A program made the position numbers and the translations under genes. 64,000 bases of DNA, from contig JAOANE010000021.1 of the NCBI GenBank assembly GCA_025194985.1, forward strand, positions 3,307 through 67,306. Direction: 5' to 3'. Source of the DNA: Regnicoccus frigidus (GTDB lineage Bacteria > Cyanobacteriota > Cyanobacteriia > PCC-6307 > Cyanobiaceae). Shown here in pieces: positions 1 through 9,122 of this stretch; position 1 is the first letter of the stretch; each line of letters starts with the position of its first letter. The notes beneath the pieces were generated by a model. That model had not been told where the DNA came from. It saw only the letters and a program-made list of their open reading frames with translations, and did no database searches.

Positions 1-1
1 G

Positions 2-616
2 TTTGAGGGGGTCTACGGGCTCTACACCATCACCGACACCGACCGGCGCGAGGTGCTGGGCTATCGCCTCGCCCTGCTGGCTGTCGCCGCTGGCCAGGCC
101 TCCCTGCTCTGGCTGTGGAGCCACGGCGGCACCGTGCTCTGGCCCTGGCTGCTCGTGATGGCGCTCGGCCTCGGCCTGGCGCTGCGCTGGATTCACATCT
201 ATGTGCGTCCCCTGCATCGCGCCCTGCAACTGTTCTGGCTGCTGGGCTGCCTGGGCGGACTGGCCCTAGCACTGCGGGTGGGACCGGCCCAGATGCTGCC
301 CACATTGGCCGCTGATTCCCGCTGGATCTGGGCCGTTGGACCGTTCTTCGCCGCCCTCGCCGGCGTGGGCTTCAAGGAATTTTTCTGCTTCCAGCGGGCC
401 GAAGCGGTCGGGGTGACGCTGCTGCTGCCGGTGAGCCTGCTGGGCCGGCTCACCGGCCTGTTCGATACCAGCACCGCCTTCACCCTGCTGGCGGTTCAGG
501 CGGGGCTGCTGCTGCTGCTCTGCCTGCGCAAGTTCCCGATGCCTGCCGCCGCCGATGTGGGCGACAAGAGTGTCTTTGCTTACCTGGAGAACCAACGACA
601 ACCCTCGAACGCGTGA
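2..616 (+). CDS. DUF2301 integral membrane protein, 5'-truncated by window edge
   Basis: The frame is open from base 2, so the start lies left of the window; about 204 codons are visible. The visible N-terminal part carries the segment FEGVYGLYTITDTDRREVLG, typical of DUF2301 (COG5413) proteins of cyanobacteria. It is followed by about six hydrophobic segments rich in Leu and Ala, and a short polar tail ending ENQRQPSNA. It is therefore a polytopic inner-membrane protein. No catalytic motif is visible and the function of the family is unknown. The stop overlaps the GTG start of the next gene (GTGA), so the two are probably translated in sequence. The family call is from memory of the family pattern. 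Confidence 0.8.
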   Translation, partial: FEGVYGLYTITDTDRREVLGYRLALLAVAAGQASLLWLWSHGGTVLWPWLLVMALGLGLALRWIHIYVRPLHRALQLFWLLGCLGGLALALRVGPAQMLPTLAADSRWIWAVGPFFAALAGVGFKEFFCFQRAEAVGVTLLLPVSLLGRLTGLFDTSTAFTLLAVQAGLLLLLCLRKFPMPAAADVGDKSVFAYLENQRQPSNA

Positions 617-2595
617 GTTTGATCAGCCTGGTGGGAGTCGGCAAAGACTTCGGCATCAAAACCCTGTTCGAGAACCTCACGCTGCATGTGGGTGAGAAAG
701 AGCGGCTGGGCCTGATCGGCCCCAACGGGGCTGGCAAGTCGACCCTGCTCAAGCTGCTGGCCGGCCAGGAGACGCCCGGGGAAGGGGAACGACGGGCCTC
801 GCCACGGCTCAAGGTGGTGATGGTGAGCCAGGAGCCGGATCTTGAAGCCAGCCGCACCGTGCTGGAGCAGGTGACCGAAGGCTGCGGCGAAAAGATTGAC
901 CTGCTGCGTCGGTTCACCGCCGTCAGCGAGGCCCTGGCGGAGGAACCAAGCGCCGAGGATCCGGGTCACACGGCCCTGCTGGCCGAGCTGGGCACCCTGC
1001 AGGGCCGCCTTGACCAATGCCAGGCCTGGGACCTGGAGCAGCAGTGCCTGGAGGTGCTCGACCGGCTCGGCATCCAGGACGTGCAGCAACAGGTCGGCAA
1101 TCTCTCCGGCGGATTTCGTAAGCGGCTCGCCCTGGCCTCGGCCCTGGTGGCGGAACCGGATGTGCTGCTGCTGGATGAACCGACCAACCATCTCGATGCC
1201 CAGTGCATCGAGTGGCTGCAGGATCAGCTGGAGCGCTTGAGCGGTGCCCTGGTGCTGGTCACCCACGACCGCTACTTCCTCGATCGGGTCACCCGCCGGA
1301 TCGTCGAGGTGGATCGGGGCGAAGCGCGCAGCTACGCCGGCAACTACGCCGCCTACCTGCAGACAAAGGCCGATGAGGAGGCCGCCGAAGCCGCCACCGC
1401 CGCCAAGTTCAAGGGAGCACTGCGGCGGGAGCTGGAATGGCTCAGCCGCGGCCCCCAGGCCAGGAGCACGAAGCAGAAAGCCCGGATCCAACGGATCGAG
1501 GCGATGCGCGAGGCACCCACCCGCCAGGCCAAGGGCCAGCTCAGCCTCAGCACCGCCAGCCGGCGGATCGGCAAGCGGGCGATCACGGCCGAGAACGTGT
1601 CGATCGCCGTACCGGGCGGGGGACGCAGTCTGCTGCGGGAGTTCAGCTACGACTTCAGCCCCGAAGACCGGGTCGGGATCATCGGCCCGAACGGCTCAGG
1701 CAAATCCAGCCTTCTCGATCTGATCGCCGGCCGGCGGCAGGCCGAAGGCGGCAGCCTCGAACTTGGTAGCACCGTGCAGCTGGCCTACTTCGACCAACAG
1801 GCCGAGGCTCTGGTCGCTGGCGGTGGCCTGGACCGCAAAGTGATCGAGTACGTCCAGGAGGCGGCCAGCCAGATCGATCTCGGCGGGGTCCAGGTCAGCG
1901 CATCCCAGCTGCTGGAGCGCTTTTTGTTCCCGCCCGCCCAGCAGCACAGTCCGATCAGCAAGCTCTCGGGGGGCGAGCGGCGACGGCTCTATCTCTGCCG
2001 GCTGCTGATCCAGGCCCCCAACGTGCTGCTGCTCGATGAGCCCACCAACGATCTGGATGTGCAGACGTTGACCGTGCTCGAAGATTTTCTCGAGGATTTC
2101 CGTGGCTGCGTGGTGGTGGTCTCCCACGACCGTTACTTCCTCGATCGCACCATCGACCGCCTGTTCTGGTTCGAGGACGGCCTGCTCAAGCGCTTTGAGG
2201 GCAACTACAGCGCCTATCTCGCCCAGGCCGGCCCGGCCACAGCGCAGGCGACCTCCAAACCGGCGGCCGCGAGCCCCAAGGCAGCCAGCGGCGCCCCCAG
2301 CAAGCCCCCCGGTAAAGGCACTGGCAACAGCCTCGGCGCAGGCAATGGAAACAAGGCGGCTGGTGCGGAAGACGAGCGGCGGCGCAGTTTCAGCGAAAAC
2401 CGCGAACTCAGCGAGCTGGAGGGCCAGCTGCCCCGGCTCGAAGCGCAGCGCAGCCAGCTGGAGCAACAGCTACTGGCGGGCGCTGAGCGCGACTACGGCC
2501 AGCTCGACAGCCTCACCCAGGAGCTCTCGGCCCTGGCGGAGCGCATTCACCGCGCCGAGGAACGCTGGCTTGAGCTCAGCGACCTGCGGGCTTGA
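613..2595 (+). CDS. ABC-F family ATPase (Uup/EttA-like)
   Basis: A 660-residue soluble protein with two ABC ATPase domains and no membrane segment, the ABC-F layout. Domain 1 has Walker A GPNGAGKS (36-43), signature LSGGF (about 164) and Walker B LLLDEPTNHLD (about 184-194). Domain 2 has GPNGSGKS (about 358), LSGGERRR (about 451) and LLLDEPTNDLD (about 472). Both have an SHDRYFLD or THDRYFLD H-loop. The linker between them (about 270-310) is rich in Arg and Lys and resembles the tRNA-contacting ABC_tran_Xtn motif. An Ala/Gly-rich stretch (about 545-585) leads to a C-terminal coiled coil, as in Uup. Known ABC-F proteins act on ribosomes or, for Uup, affect transposon excision; which applies here cannot be told. 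GTG start overlapping the preceding stop. Confidence 0.9.
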   Translation: MSLISLVGVGKDFGIKTLFENLTLHVGEKERLGLIGPNGAGKSTLLKLLAGQETPGEGERRASPRLKVVMVSQEPDLEASRTVLEQVTEGCGEKIDLLRRFTAVSEALAEEPSAEDPGHTALLAELGTLQGRLDQCQAWDLEQQCLEVLDRLGIQDVQQQVGNLSGGFRKRLALASALVAEPDVLLLDEPTNHLDAQCIEWLQDQLERLSGALVLVTHDRYFLDRVTRRIVEVDRGEARSYAGNYAAYLQTKADEEAAEAATAAKFKGALRRELEWLSRGPQARSTKQKARIQRIEAMREAPTRQAKGQLSLSTASRRIGKRAITAENVSIAVPGGGRSLLREFSYDFSPEDRVGIIGPNGSGKSSLLDLIAGRRQAEGGSLELGSTVQLAYFDQQAEALVAGGGLDRKVIEYVQEAASQIDLGGVQVSASQLLERFLFPPAQQHSPISKLSGGERRRLYLCRLLIQAPNVLLLDEPTNDLDVQTLTVLEDFLEDFRGCVVVVSHDRYFLDRTIDRLFWFEDGLLKRFEGNYSAYLAQAGPATAQATSKPAAASPKAASGAPSKPPGKGTGNSLGAGNGNKAAGAEDERRRSFSENRELSELEGQLPRLEAQRSQLEQQLLAGAERDYGQLDSLTQELSALAERIHRAEERWLELSDLRA

Positions 2596-2685
2596 TCAGC
2601 TCCAGCCCACAAAGCTTGCTCAAGGGCTGGCGGCGCCCCGTAGGGTGAAGCCGACATGATCTGGTTGTCGAAACCGACCGTACCC

Positions 2686-2904
2686 ATGAACACCATCGAC
2701 GAGCACATCCGTAAGGATCAGACCGAAATCGAAGCCGCCAAGACCGTTGGCGACCAAGCCAAGCTCGGCCACCTCGAGGACGAGCTCAAGTCGCTGCAGG
2801 AGTACAAGACCCACCACCCTGAAGACGACCACGATCCCAATTCCCTAGAGGTTTATTGCGACCTCAACCCGGAAGCCCCCGAGTGCCGCGTCTACGACGA
2901 CTGA
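2686..2904 (+). CDS. cp12: CP12 Calvin-cycle regulatory protein
   Basis: A 72-residue, acidic, mostly helical and probably disordered protein. CP12 links GAPDH and phosphoribulokinase into an inactive complex in the dark. The C-terminal GAPDH-binding motif is visible as YCDLNPEAPECRVYDD with its two redox cysteines, and a charged helix containing EYKTHHP precedes it. The N-terminal Cys pair found in plant CP12 is absent, as in several marine picocyanobacterial forms. An upstream ATG at 2656 is in frame, but MNTIDEHIRKDQ at 2686 matches the usual CP12 N-terminus. The last 13 bases overlap the 3' end of convergent obgE. Confidence 0.93.
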   Translation: MNTIDEHIRKDQTEIEAAKTVGDQAKLGHLEDELKSLQEYKTHHPEDDHDPNSLEVYCDLNPEAPECRVYDD

Positions 2905-3896
2905 TCCGCGATCCCCAGCTGCTCCCAGATGGCGGCCAACAGGCCGTCAAGGCCGGAGCGGGTCACCGCTGAGATCTTGAGCACCTCGCTTCCCCAGCGC
3001 TCTGCCAGCCGTGCAGATGCTTCATCCAGTGCCTCGCTGTCGAGCAGTTCGATCTTGTTGAGGGCCAGCAGCCGGGGCCTGTCCTTGAGGCCATGGCCAT
3101 AGGCGAGCAGCTCCTCTTCCACCACCGCCAGATCGGCCACCACATCAGGGCTGCCGGCATCCACCAGGTGCACGAGCAGCCTGGTTCGCTCGATGTGGCG
3201 CAGAAAATCGTGGCCGAGTCCGGCACCCAGCGCAGCACCGGCGATCAGGCCGGGGATGTCGGCGAACACGGTGCCATCTCCACTTGGCCTGCGCACGACG
3301 CCGAGATTGGGCACCAGGGTGGTGAAGGGGTAGTCGGCAATTTTCGGTTTCGCTGCTGAAAGCACGCTGATCAAGGTGCTTTTGCCGGCGTTGGGCAGGC
3401 CGATGATGCCCACCTCAGCCAGCAGCTTGAGTTCCAGCTGGATCAGGCGCTCTTCGCCGTCTTTGCCCTCGGTGAATTTCTCAGGAGCGCGGTTGCGGTT
3501 GCTGAGGTAGTGGGCATTGCCGAGCCCGCCGCGCCCTCCCGCCGCCACCCGCAGGCGTTCGCCCGGCTCCACGAGATCACCGATCAGCGCCAGGCTGACC
3601 TGATCACGCACCTCGGTTCCACAGGGCACCCGCACCACCAGATCACCGCCACCGGCACCGGAGCTGCGGTTGGGTCCGCCGCGACGCCCCTCTGGAGCAG
3701 CAAACAGGCGTTTGTACTTGAAATCAAGCAGGGTCTGCAGGTTGGGGTCGGCCTCCAGCCAGATGGCCCCGCCATGGCCGCCATCGCCGCCGGAGGGCCC
3801 ACCGGCCGGCACATATTTTTCACGTCGGAAGGCCACGATGCCGTCGCCGCCCCGGCCGCCCTGGACGGCGACGCGGGCTTGATCAATGAACTGCAA
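2892..3896 (-). CDS. obgE: GTPase ObgE/CgtA
   Basis: A 334-residue Obg GTPase involved in late 50S ribosome assembly and stress control. The glycine-rich Obg fold (about 1-160) contains GGRGGDGIVAFRREK, GGPSGGDGGHGG and GGRGGLGN. The G domain has G1 GLPNAGKST (about 165-173), G3 DIPGLI (about 212) and G4 NKIE (about 279). The reading frame stays open far upstream on this strand, but homology begins at a TTG codon (3894-3896) giving MQFIDQARVAVQGG, the standard Obg start, just after a purine-rich GGGTCT stretch. The length fits short Obg proteins lacking a long C-terminal extension. It converges with cp12 and overlaps it by 13 bases. Confidence 0.95.
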   Translation of the reverse strand: MQFIDQARVAVQGGRGGDGIVAFRREKYVPAGGPSGGDGGHGGAIWLEADPNLQTLLDFKYKRLFAAPEGRRGGPNRSSGAGGGDLVVRVPCGTEVRDQVSLALIGDLVEPGERLRVAAGGRGGLGNAHYLSNRNRAPEKFTEGKDGEERLIQLELKLLAEVGIIGLPNAGKSTLISVLSAAKPKIADYPFTTLVPNLGVVRRPSGDGTVFADIPGLIAGAALGAGLGHDFLRHIERTRLLVHLVDAGSPDVVADLAVVEEELLAYGHGLKDRPRLLALNKIELLDSEALDEASARLAERWGSEVLKISAVTRSGLDGLLAAIWEQLGIADQSS

Positions 3897-3962
3897 AGGA
3901 GACCCTGAAGAGCGGGGCAGGTGAAGAGCCAACCCTAGGATCGCTGCGTCTGAGGACCGGTC

Positions 3963-5219
3963 TTGGCAGAGGTTCGCTTCGAGCAGGTCAGTAAGACCTT
4001 TCCAGCCCGGCGGGGAGGTGCGCCGGTGGAAGTGCTCCGCCAGCTGGATCTGACCATTCACGACGGCGAATTTCTCGTCCTGGTGGGTCCGTCGGGCTGC
4101 GGCAAGAGCACCCTGCTGCGGATCCTGGCCGGATTGGAAACCCCCAGCAGCGGCGAGGTGCTGGTGGGGGATCGGGCGGTCACGGGGCTGCGCCCGGCCC
4201 AGCGGAACGTGGCGATGGTGTTCCAGAGCTACGCCCTCTATCCCCACCTCAGCGTGGCCGGCAACATCGGCTTCGGCCTGCGGCGCAGCCGTCCCCTCAG
4301 CCTGCCGCAACTGCTCCAGGACAGCCTGCATCGCCTCAGCCAGCCCCTGCCCCGTGGCCTGAGGATTCCCTCGCCCCGGGAGGAGGCCATCAGCCGGCGG
4401 ATCGCCACGGTGGCCGAACAACTCGGGCTCACACCCCTGCTCGATCGACTGCCGAAGGAGCTCTCCGGCGGCCAGAAGCAACGGGTGGCGCTGGGTCGGG
4501 CGATCGCCCGCCAGCCCTCGGTGTTTCTGATGGATGAACCCCTCAGCAACCTCGACGCCAAGCTGCGCACCGGCACCCGGGCCCAGATCGTTGACCTGCA
4601 GCGCCAGCTCGGCACCACCACCCTCTACGTCACCCACGACCAGGTGGAGGCGATGACGATGGGCCACCGCATCGCCGTGCTCAACGCCGGACGGCTCCAA
4701 CAGCTCGGCACGCCGATGCAGCTCTACAAGTGGCCGTCGAATCTGTTCGTGGCCCAGTTCATCGGCAGCCCGCCGATGAACCTGCTGCCGGTGCTGGCGG
4801 TGGGTGGCGACCAGGTGCAGCTGGGCTCCAGGCGCTTTCTGGTGGAGGGGCCCAGCGGCCAGGCCCTGATCCACTACACCAGCGGCGCCTACGAAGGGGC
4901 AATCACCGGCGGCCTGCGGCCAGAAAATCTCAAAATCGCCCCCGCTGCCAACCGCAACATCCAAGCCGAGGTCTGCCACGTTGAAGCCCTCGGCAACGAA
5001 GCGCTGATCAGCTGCCGCCTGCTGGATGGTGGACACCTGGTGCAGGTGCGCGGCGACCCCTCCCAGCAGATGAGCCCTGGCCAGACGGTCCATCTGGAAA
5101 TCGACCAGGCGGGCTGGCGCTTCTTCGATGCATCCGGGGAAGCCTTGCCCCTGCCGGCGGAGGCCAGGGGCCTGGCCGAGGCGGCGGCGGAACCGGAACT
5201 GCCCAATCTCAGGGCCTAG
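3963..5219 (+). CDS. MalK/UgpC-type sugar ABC transporter ATPase
   Basis: A 418-residue ATP-binding subunit of the carbohydrate-uptake type. It has Walker A GPSGCGKST (42-50), the Q-loop in VFQSYALYPHLSV, signature LSGGQKQR (about 167), Walker B FLMDEPLSNLDAK (about 188) and H-loop THDQ, then a C-terminal TOBE-like regulatory domain. In cyanobacteria such ATPases energise glucosylglycerol, sucrose or trehalose permeases. No permease or binding protein lies next to it, so the substrate is unknown. An insertion of roughly 40 residues (about 102-142, Leu/Arg/Pro-rich) lies between the Q-loop and the signature, making it longer than typical MalK. TTG start. Its TAG stop overlaps the convergent mutS2 stop within CCTAGG. 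Confidence 0.88.
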   Translation: MAEVRFEQVSKTFPARRGGAPVEVLRQLDLTIHDGEFLVLVGPSGCGKSTLLRILAGLETPSSGEVLVGDRAVTGLRPAQRNVAMVFQSYALYPHLSVAGNIGFGLRRSRPLSLPQLLQDSLHRLSQPLPRGLRIPSPREEAISRRIATVAEQLGLTPLLDRLPKELSGGQKQRVALGRAIARQPSVFLMDEPLSNLDAKLRTGTRAQIVDLQRQLGTTTLYVTHDQVEAMTMGHRIAVLNAGRLQQLGTPMQLYKWPSNLFVAQFIGSPPMNLLPVLAVGGDQVQLGSRRFLVEGPSGQALIHYTSGAYEGAITGGLRPENLKIAPAANRNIQAEVCHVEALGNEALISCRLLDGGHLVQVRGDPSQQMSPGQTVHLEIDQAGWRFFDASGEALPLPAEARGLAEAAAEPELPNLRA

Positions 5220-7627
5220 GCCACCCAGACCACGCTGCAGCCGGGTCCACCATCGCCCTTTTCAGCGTCGCTGACCCGCTCGACCCAGGGCAGGGTGTCC
5301 AGCCATTGGCGCAGCCCCCGCTTGAGCTTGCCGGTGCCGATGCCATGGATCACCCAGACAGGGCCCCGGGCACCACGCAGCGTTTCCTCCACGGCGGCCT
5401 CCGCTTCATGGACCCGCAGGCCGCGCACATCAACGGTGTTGCGCTCGGTGCGCACCTCCGGCCCGGAGCGGCGATGGCTGGCGGGCATCTGGATCTGCAC
5501 CTTCGGCGCCGCGGATTCCACTGGGGCCGGCTTCTCGCCACTGAGGCTCTCGATGGCGCTGAGCTCCACAGTCAGGCGCAGCACGCCGCAGCGCACCGTG
5601 AGTTCGGCCCCACCGGGGCTGATCGCCAGCACCTCCGCCGCCTTGCCGAGCGAGAGCAGACGGATGCGTTCTCCCAGCACCGGCCGCCAACCGTTGGGCT
5701 CGCGGCGCTGGGGCTGGGGCCGGTGCTGTTGCTCCAGCCGCTTGAGCCGCTGGCCGGCCTGCCTGGCGCTCTCGCCATCGGCCTGGCCCTGGCGCAGGCG
5801 GTGGATCAGCCGTCGCACCTCTTTTTGGCCCGAGCGGATCGAGAGCTCCAGCGCCTGGCGGCGCTGCTCCTGCAGCTCGGCTGACTGCTCCTGTTGCTGC
5901 TGCCAGCGCTGCAGCAACTCCTCATGCAACAGCTCGGTGCGGGCCAGCAGGGCGGCGGCATCCTCGGCGGCCTCCTGCTGCCGGCGCCGCTGATCCTCCA
6001 GGCCGCGGATCACCTGGTTGACCTCACCATCGCCGCGGGGCGCGAGCAGGTCGGTGGCAGACGCAATCACGTCGCCGGAGAGCCCCAGGCGCGCGGCGAT
6101 CGCCAGGGCATTGCTGCGGCCGGGGATGCCCCATTGCAGCTGGTAGGTGGGCGAGAGAGTCTCGAGATCAAAGCCCACCGAGGCGTTCTCGAAGCGGGGA
6201 TCGCCGTATTTCAGCGCCTTGAGCTCACCGAAGTGGGTGGTGGCCAGCGTCAGCCGGGCCCGATCGGCCAGATGGCGCAACAGGGCGATCGCCAGCGCCG
6301 CGCCCTCGCCCGGATCGGTGCCTGCGCCCACCTCATCGAGCAGCACCAGGCTGGCGCCTGCTGCTGGCTGCGGCAGGGCAGGCTCTGGCAGGGCGGCCAG
6401 GATGCGGGCGATGCGGCGCACATGGCCACTGAAGGTGGAGAGGTTCTGCTGCAGGGATTGTTCATCGCCGATGTCGGCGAGCACCAGGGAGCACCAGGGC
6501 AGCCGTGGCGTACCGGCGCAGGGAAGGAACAGACCGGCCCGGGCCATCAGGGCCGCCAGGCCGACGCTCTTGAGGGTCACGGTTTTGCCGCCGGTGTTCG
6601 GTCCGGTGATCGCCACCACCCGCAGGGCCGCTGCGGCGGTGACACTCACCGGCACCACCGCCTGGCCGCCGGCATGGCGCTGCTGCCAGAGCAGAAGGGG
6701 GTGGCGCAGCCCGTGCAGCAGCCAGGGGGAGGCGGGATCAGCGGAGAGCTCGGGCCGCACGGCGCCGAGCTCCAGCCCGTAGCGCGCCCGGGCCAGGCCG
6801 AAATCCAGCTGGACCAAGGCCTCCTGAAAGGGCCCCAGCGCCTCGGCCTGCAGCGCCACTAAGCCACTGAGTTCGGCCAGCACCCGTTGCTCGGCCTGCC
6901 GCTCCTGGCCTTCCCACTCGCGCAGGCGATTGCCCAGGGCGATCACCGCCTGGGGTTCGATGAACACCGTGCTGCCAGAAGCCGAGGTGTCATGCACCAG
7001 ACCGCTGAGCTGGGACGCCGCCCCCGCTTTCACCGCCAGCACCGGCCGGCCGTTGCGCTCGGAGATGACTGTGTCTTGCAGCAGCGGCGCCAAGCGCCGC
7101 AGCAACTCCTGCAGCCGCTCGCGCCGTAGCAGGCGGCCGGCGGCCAGCTGTTGGCGCAACCCGGCGAGCGCAGGGCAGGCCCGATCCGCCACCCGGCCGC
7201 CCTCTTCCAGGCAGAAGCGCAGGCGCTGCTCCAGCTCTGGCTGGCTGCGCAACTCCTGGACGAGATCCGTGCAGGCCGGCCGCAGCTGGGGGTCTTCGAT
7301 CTGGCGCCGCAGGCGGCGCCCCGCCGCCAGGGTGGTGGCCACCGCCAATAACGCCTCCGCCGAGGCGGTGCCGCCTTTGCTGCAATGCAGCAGGGTGGCC
7401 GCCAGATCACAGGCCCCCTGAAAACTCAGTCCGCCTTCGATGAGGCCATCGAGGCCGAGCAGTTCGGTGGTTTCCAGCAGGCGCCGCTTGCTGGCGGCGC
7501 AGTCCGCGGCCAGCGGCAGGGCCCGGCAACGCTGGCGACCGGCAACCGTGCTGGCGAAGCTGGCCAGATGCTCAGCCAGCCGCGGCCACTCCAGCAAGGC
7601 CAGGGTTTCGGCCTCGATTCCGCTCAA
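5216..7627 (-). CDS. mutS2: Endonuclease MutS2
   Basis: An 803-residue MutS2: MutS-type core and clamp helices, then the ATPase domain with Walker A GPNTGGKT (about 341-348), Walker B LVLLDEVGAGTDP and the TTHFGELK motif. A long Gln/Glu/Arg-rich coiled coil (about 520-640) follows. A C-terminal Smr nuclease-like domain (about 725-803) has VDVRGLRVHEAE and HGIGTGKLKRGLR. MutS2 acts in recombination control and, in bacilli, on collided ribosomes; it lacks the MutS mismatch-recognition domain. The TTG start overlaps the stop of the upstream VOC gene (TTGA), indicating coupling. Confidence 0.95.
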   Translation of the reverse strand: MSGIEAETLALLEWPRLAEHLASFASTVAGRQRCRALPLAADCAASKRRLLETTELLGLDGLIEGGLSFQGACDLAATLLHCSKGGTASAEALLAVATTLAAGRRLRRQIEDPQLRPACTDLVQELRSQPELEQRLRFCLEEGGRVADRACPALAGLRQQLAAGRLLRRERLQELLRRLAPLLQDTVISERNGRPVLAVKAGAASQLSGLVHDTSASGSTVFIEPQAVIALGNRLREWEGQERQAEQRVLAELSGLVALQAEALGPFQEALVQLDFGLARARYGLELGAVRPELSADPASPWLLHGLRHPLLLWQQRHAGGQAVVPVSVTAAAALRVVAITGPNTGGKTVTLKSVGLAALMARAGLFLPCAGTPRLPWCSLVLADIGDEQSLQQNLSTFSGHVRRIARILAALPEPALPQPAAGASLVLLDEVGAGTDPGEGAALAIALLRHLADRARLTLATTHFGELKALKYGDPRFENASVGFDLETLSPTYQLQWGIPGRSNALAIAARLGLSGDVIASATDLLAPRGDGEVNQVIRGLEDQRRRQQEAAEDAAALLARTELLHEELLQRWQQQQEQSAELQEQRRQALELSIRSGQKEVRRLIHRLRQGQADGESARQAGQRLKRLEQQHRPQPQRREPNGWRPVLGERIRLLSLGKAAEVLAISPGGAELTVRCGVLRLTVELSAIESLSGEKPAPVESAAPKVQIQMPASHRRSGPEVRTERNTVDVRGLRVHEAEAAVEETLRGARGPVWVIHGIGTGKLKRGLRQWLDTLPWVERVSDAEKGDGGPGCSVVWVA

Positions 7628-8079
7628 GCCGGCCCCTGAATCGCCACACCAGCCTGGTTAGTAGCAATCTGGTTGAAGGCAGGTTGGTTGGAGACGATCC
7701 CGGTGGGGGGCTCGTAGAGCATCTCCAGCCAGTTGCCTTCTGGATCCTGCAAGTAGAACGAAGCCGTGCCATCGCGGTGGTCATGCACCGGGCCGACGCT
7801 GTGGCCGGTGGCCTGCAGCCGATCGTGAATCAGCTCGACCTCAGCGCGGTCTGAGAAGTGAAAGGCGAAATGGGGTCCGGCTGCGGTGTAGGTCTTGGCG
7901 AGCAGGGCGACGCCATCGCCGCTTTCGGGGGATTGGAGGTAGGTCCAGTCGTCGGCTTCCCAGGTGACCTGGAGCCCGAGGGCCTGATAGAAGGCCGTGG
8001 CGCGGGGCATGTCCTCCACCCGCAGGGCCACGTGGCCCAGTCGCTGCACCGCCATCGGTTTTTGTTTGAGTGCCTCCAT
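7624..8079 (-). CDS. VOC/glyoxalase superfamily protein
   Basis: A 151-residue protein with a vicinal oxygen chelate fold: two beta-alpha-beta-beta-beta units begin at LGHVALRVEDMPRATAFYQ and at the FHFSDRAEVELIHDRLQ half. Candidate metal ligands are His in LGHVAL, His in GPVHDHRDG and Glu in GNWLEML near the end (DPEGNWLEMLYEP). Members include glyoxalase I, extradiol dioxygenases and resistance proteins, and the substrate cannot be read from sequence. A second in-frame ATG (8055) gives MAVQRLGH and may be the true start. The stop overlaps the mutS2 start. Confidence 0.85.
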   Translation of the reverse strand: MEALKQKPMAVQRLGHVALRVEDMPRATAFYQALGLQVTWEADDWTYLQSPESGDGVALLAKTYTAAGPHFAFHFSDRAEVELIHDRLQATGHSVGPVHDHRDGTASFYLQDPEGNWLEMLYEPPTGIVSNQPAFNQIATNQAGVAIQGPA

Positions 8080-8120
8080 TCTGGTCGGCGGGGCTGCCCT
8101 CCCGGGCGGGAAACAGGCCC

Positions 8121-9122
8121 TCAGCCGTCGCGCAACCAGGCCGCGGCATCACAGGCGTGGTACGTGAGGATGAGATCGGCCCCAGCCCGCTTGAAGCAGA
8201 GCAGGGTTTCGAGCACGATCGCTCGCTCATCGATCCAGCCGCGCTCGGCCGCCGCCTTCACCATCGCGTATTCGCCGCTGACGTTGTAGGCGGCGATCGG
8301 CAGCTCCGTTTCCTGGCGCAGTCGATGGATGATGTCGAGGTAGGCCAGGCCTGGCTTGACCATCAGAATGTCGGAACCCTCCTGCTCATCGAGCAGGGCT
8401 TCGATCAGGGCTTCGCGGCCGTTGGCCGGGTCCATCTGGTAGGTGGATTTGTCGGTGGGGATCGGCTTGGAGCTGGTGGGGCGAGGCGCTGAATCGAGTG
8501 CTTCGCGGAAGGGGCCGTAATAGGCGGAGGCGTATTTAGCCGTGTAGCTGATGATGCCCACCTGCTCGAAACCCTCCTCATCGAGCGCTTCGCGGATCGC
8601 TCCGACCCGGCCATCCATCATGTCGCTGGGGCCGATCAGATCGGCGCCGGCGCGGGCCTGGGCCACCGCCTGACGGCAGAGCTGGGAGACGGTTTCGTCG
8701 TTAAGCACGATCCCTTCGGCATTGACGATGCCGTCATGGCCGTCGCAGGAGTAGGGGTCGAGGGCCACGTCGGTCATGACCGCCATCGCCGGGTGCTCCA
8801 GCTTGAGCCGGCGAATCGCCCGGGGGATCAGGCCGCCTTCGTTGAAACACTCAGCACCGTCCTCGCTTTTGAGGCCATCGGCCACCTTCGGGAAGAGCAC
8901 CACGCAGCGGATGCCGAGATCCCAGGCCCGGCCCACCTCCTCCACCAGCCCATCAAGGCTCCAACGGCAGGCGCCGGGCATCGCGCCGATCGGATCGTTG
9001 CTGGTGCCTTCGTGAACAAACAGCGGGTAGATGAAGTCAGCTGGGCTGAGCTGAAACTCACGCACCATGGCCCGCAGGGCCGGCGTGCGGCGCAATCGAC
9101 GCGGGCGGTTGATGAGCTCCAT
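8121..9122 (-). CDS. hemB: Porphobilinogen synthase (5-aminolevulinate dehydratase)
   Basis: A 333-residue HemB that condenses two 5-aminolevulinate molecules to porphobilinogen, feeding heme, chlorophyll and phycobilin synthesis. The two active-site lysines are visible: Lys196 in YTAKYASAYYGPFR and Lys256, the Schiff-base residue, in MVKPGLAYLD. SDMMDGRVGAIREALD and LFPKVADG are conserved. The DPYSCDGHDG segment lacks the multiple cysteines of the zinc-type enzyme, so this looks like the magnesium-dependent class. The 200-base gap upstream carries two adjacent dyads (9268-9296) that could be regulatory. Confidence 0.96.
   Translation of the reverse strand: MELINRPRRLRRTPALRAMVREFQLSPADFIYPLFVHEGTSNDPIGAMPGACRWSLDGLVEEVGRAWDLGIRCVVLFPKVADGLKSEDGAECFNEGGLIPRAIRRLKLEHPAMAVMTDVALDPYSCDGHDGIVNAEGIVLNDETVSQLCRQAVAQARAGADLIGPSDMMDGRVGAIREALDEEGFEQVGIISYTAKYASAYYGPFREALDSAPRPTSSKPIPTDKSTYQMDPANGREALIEALLDEQEGSDILMVKPGLAYLDIIHRLRQETELPIAAYNVSGEYAMVKAAAERGWIDERAIVLETLLCFKRAGADLILTYHACDAAAWLRDG

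Noticed and set aside
3897..5093. Upstream extension of the obgE frame
   Set aside because: The frame stays open antisense to the MalK-type gene, but Obg homology starts exactly at TTG 3896.
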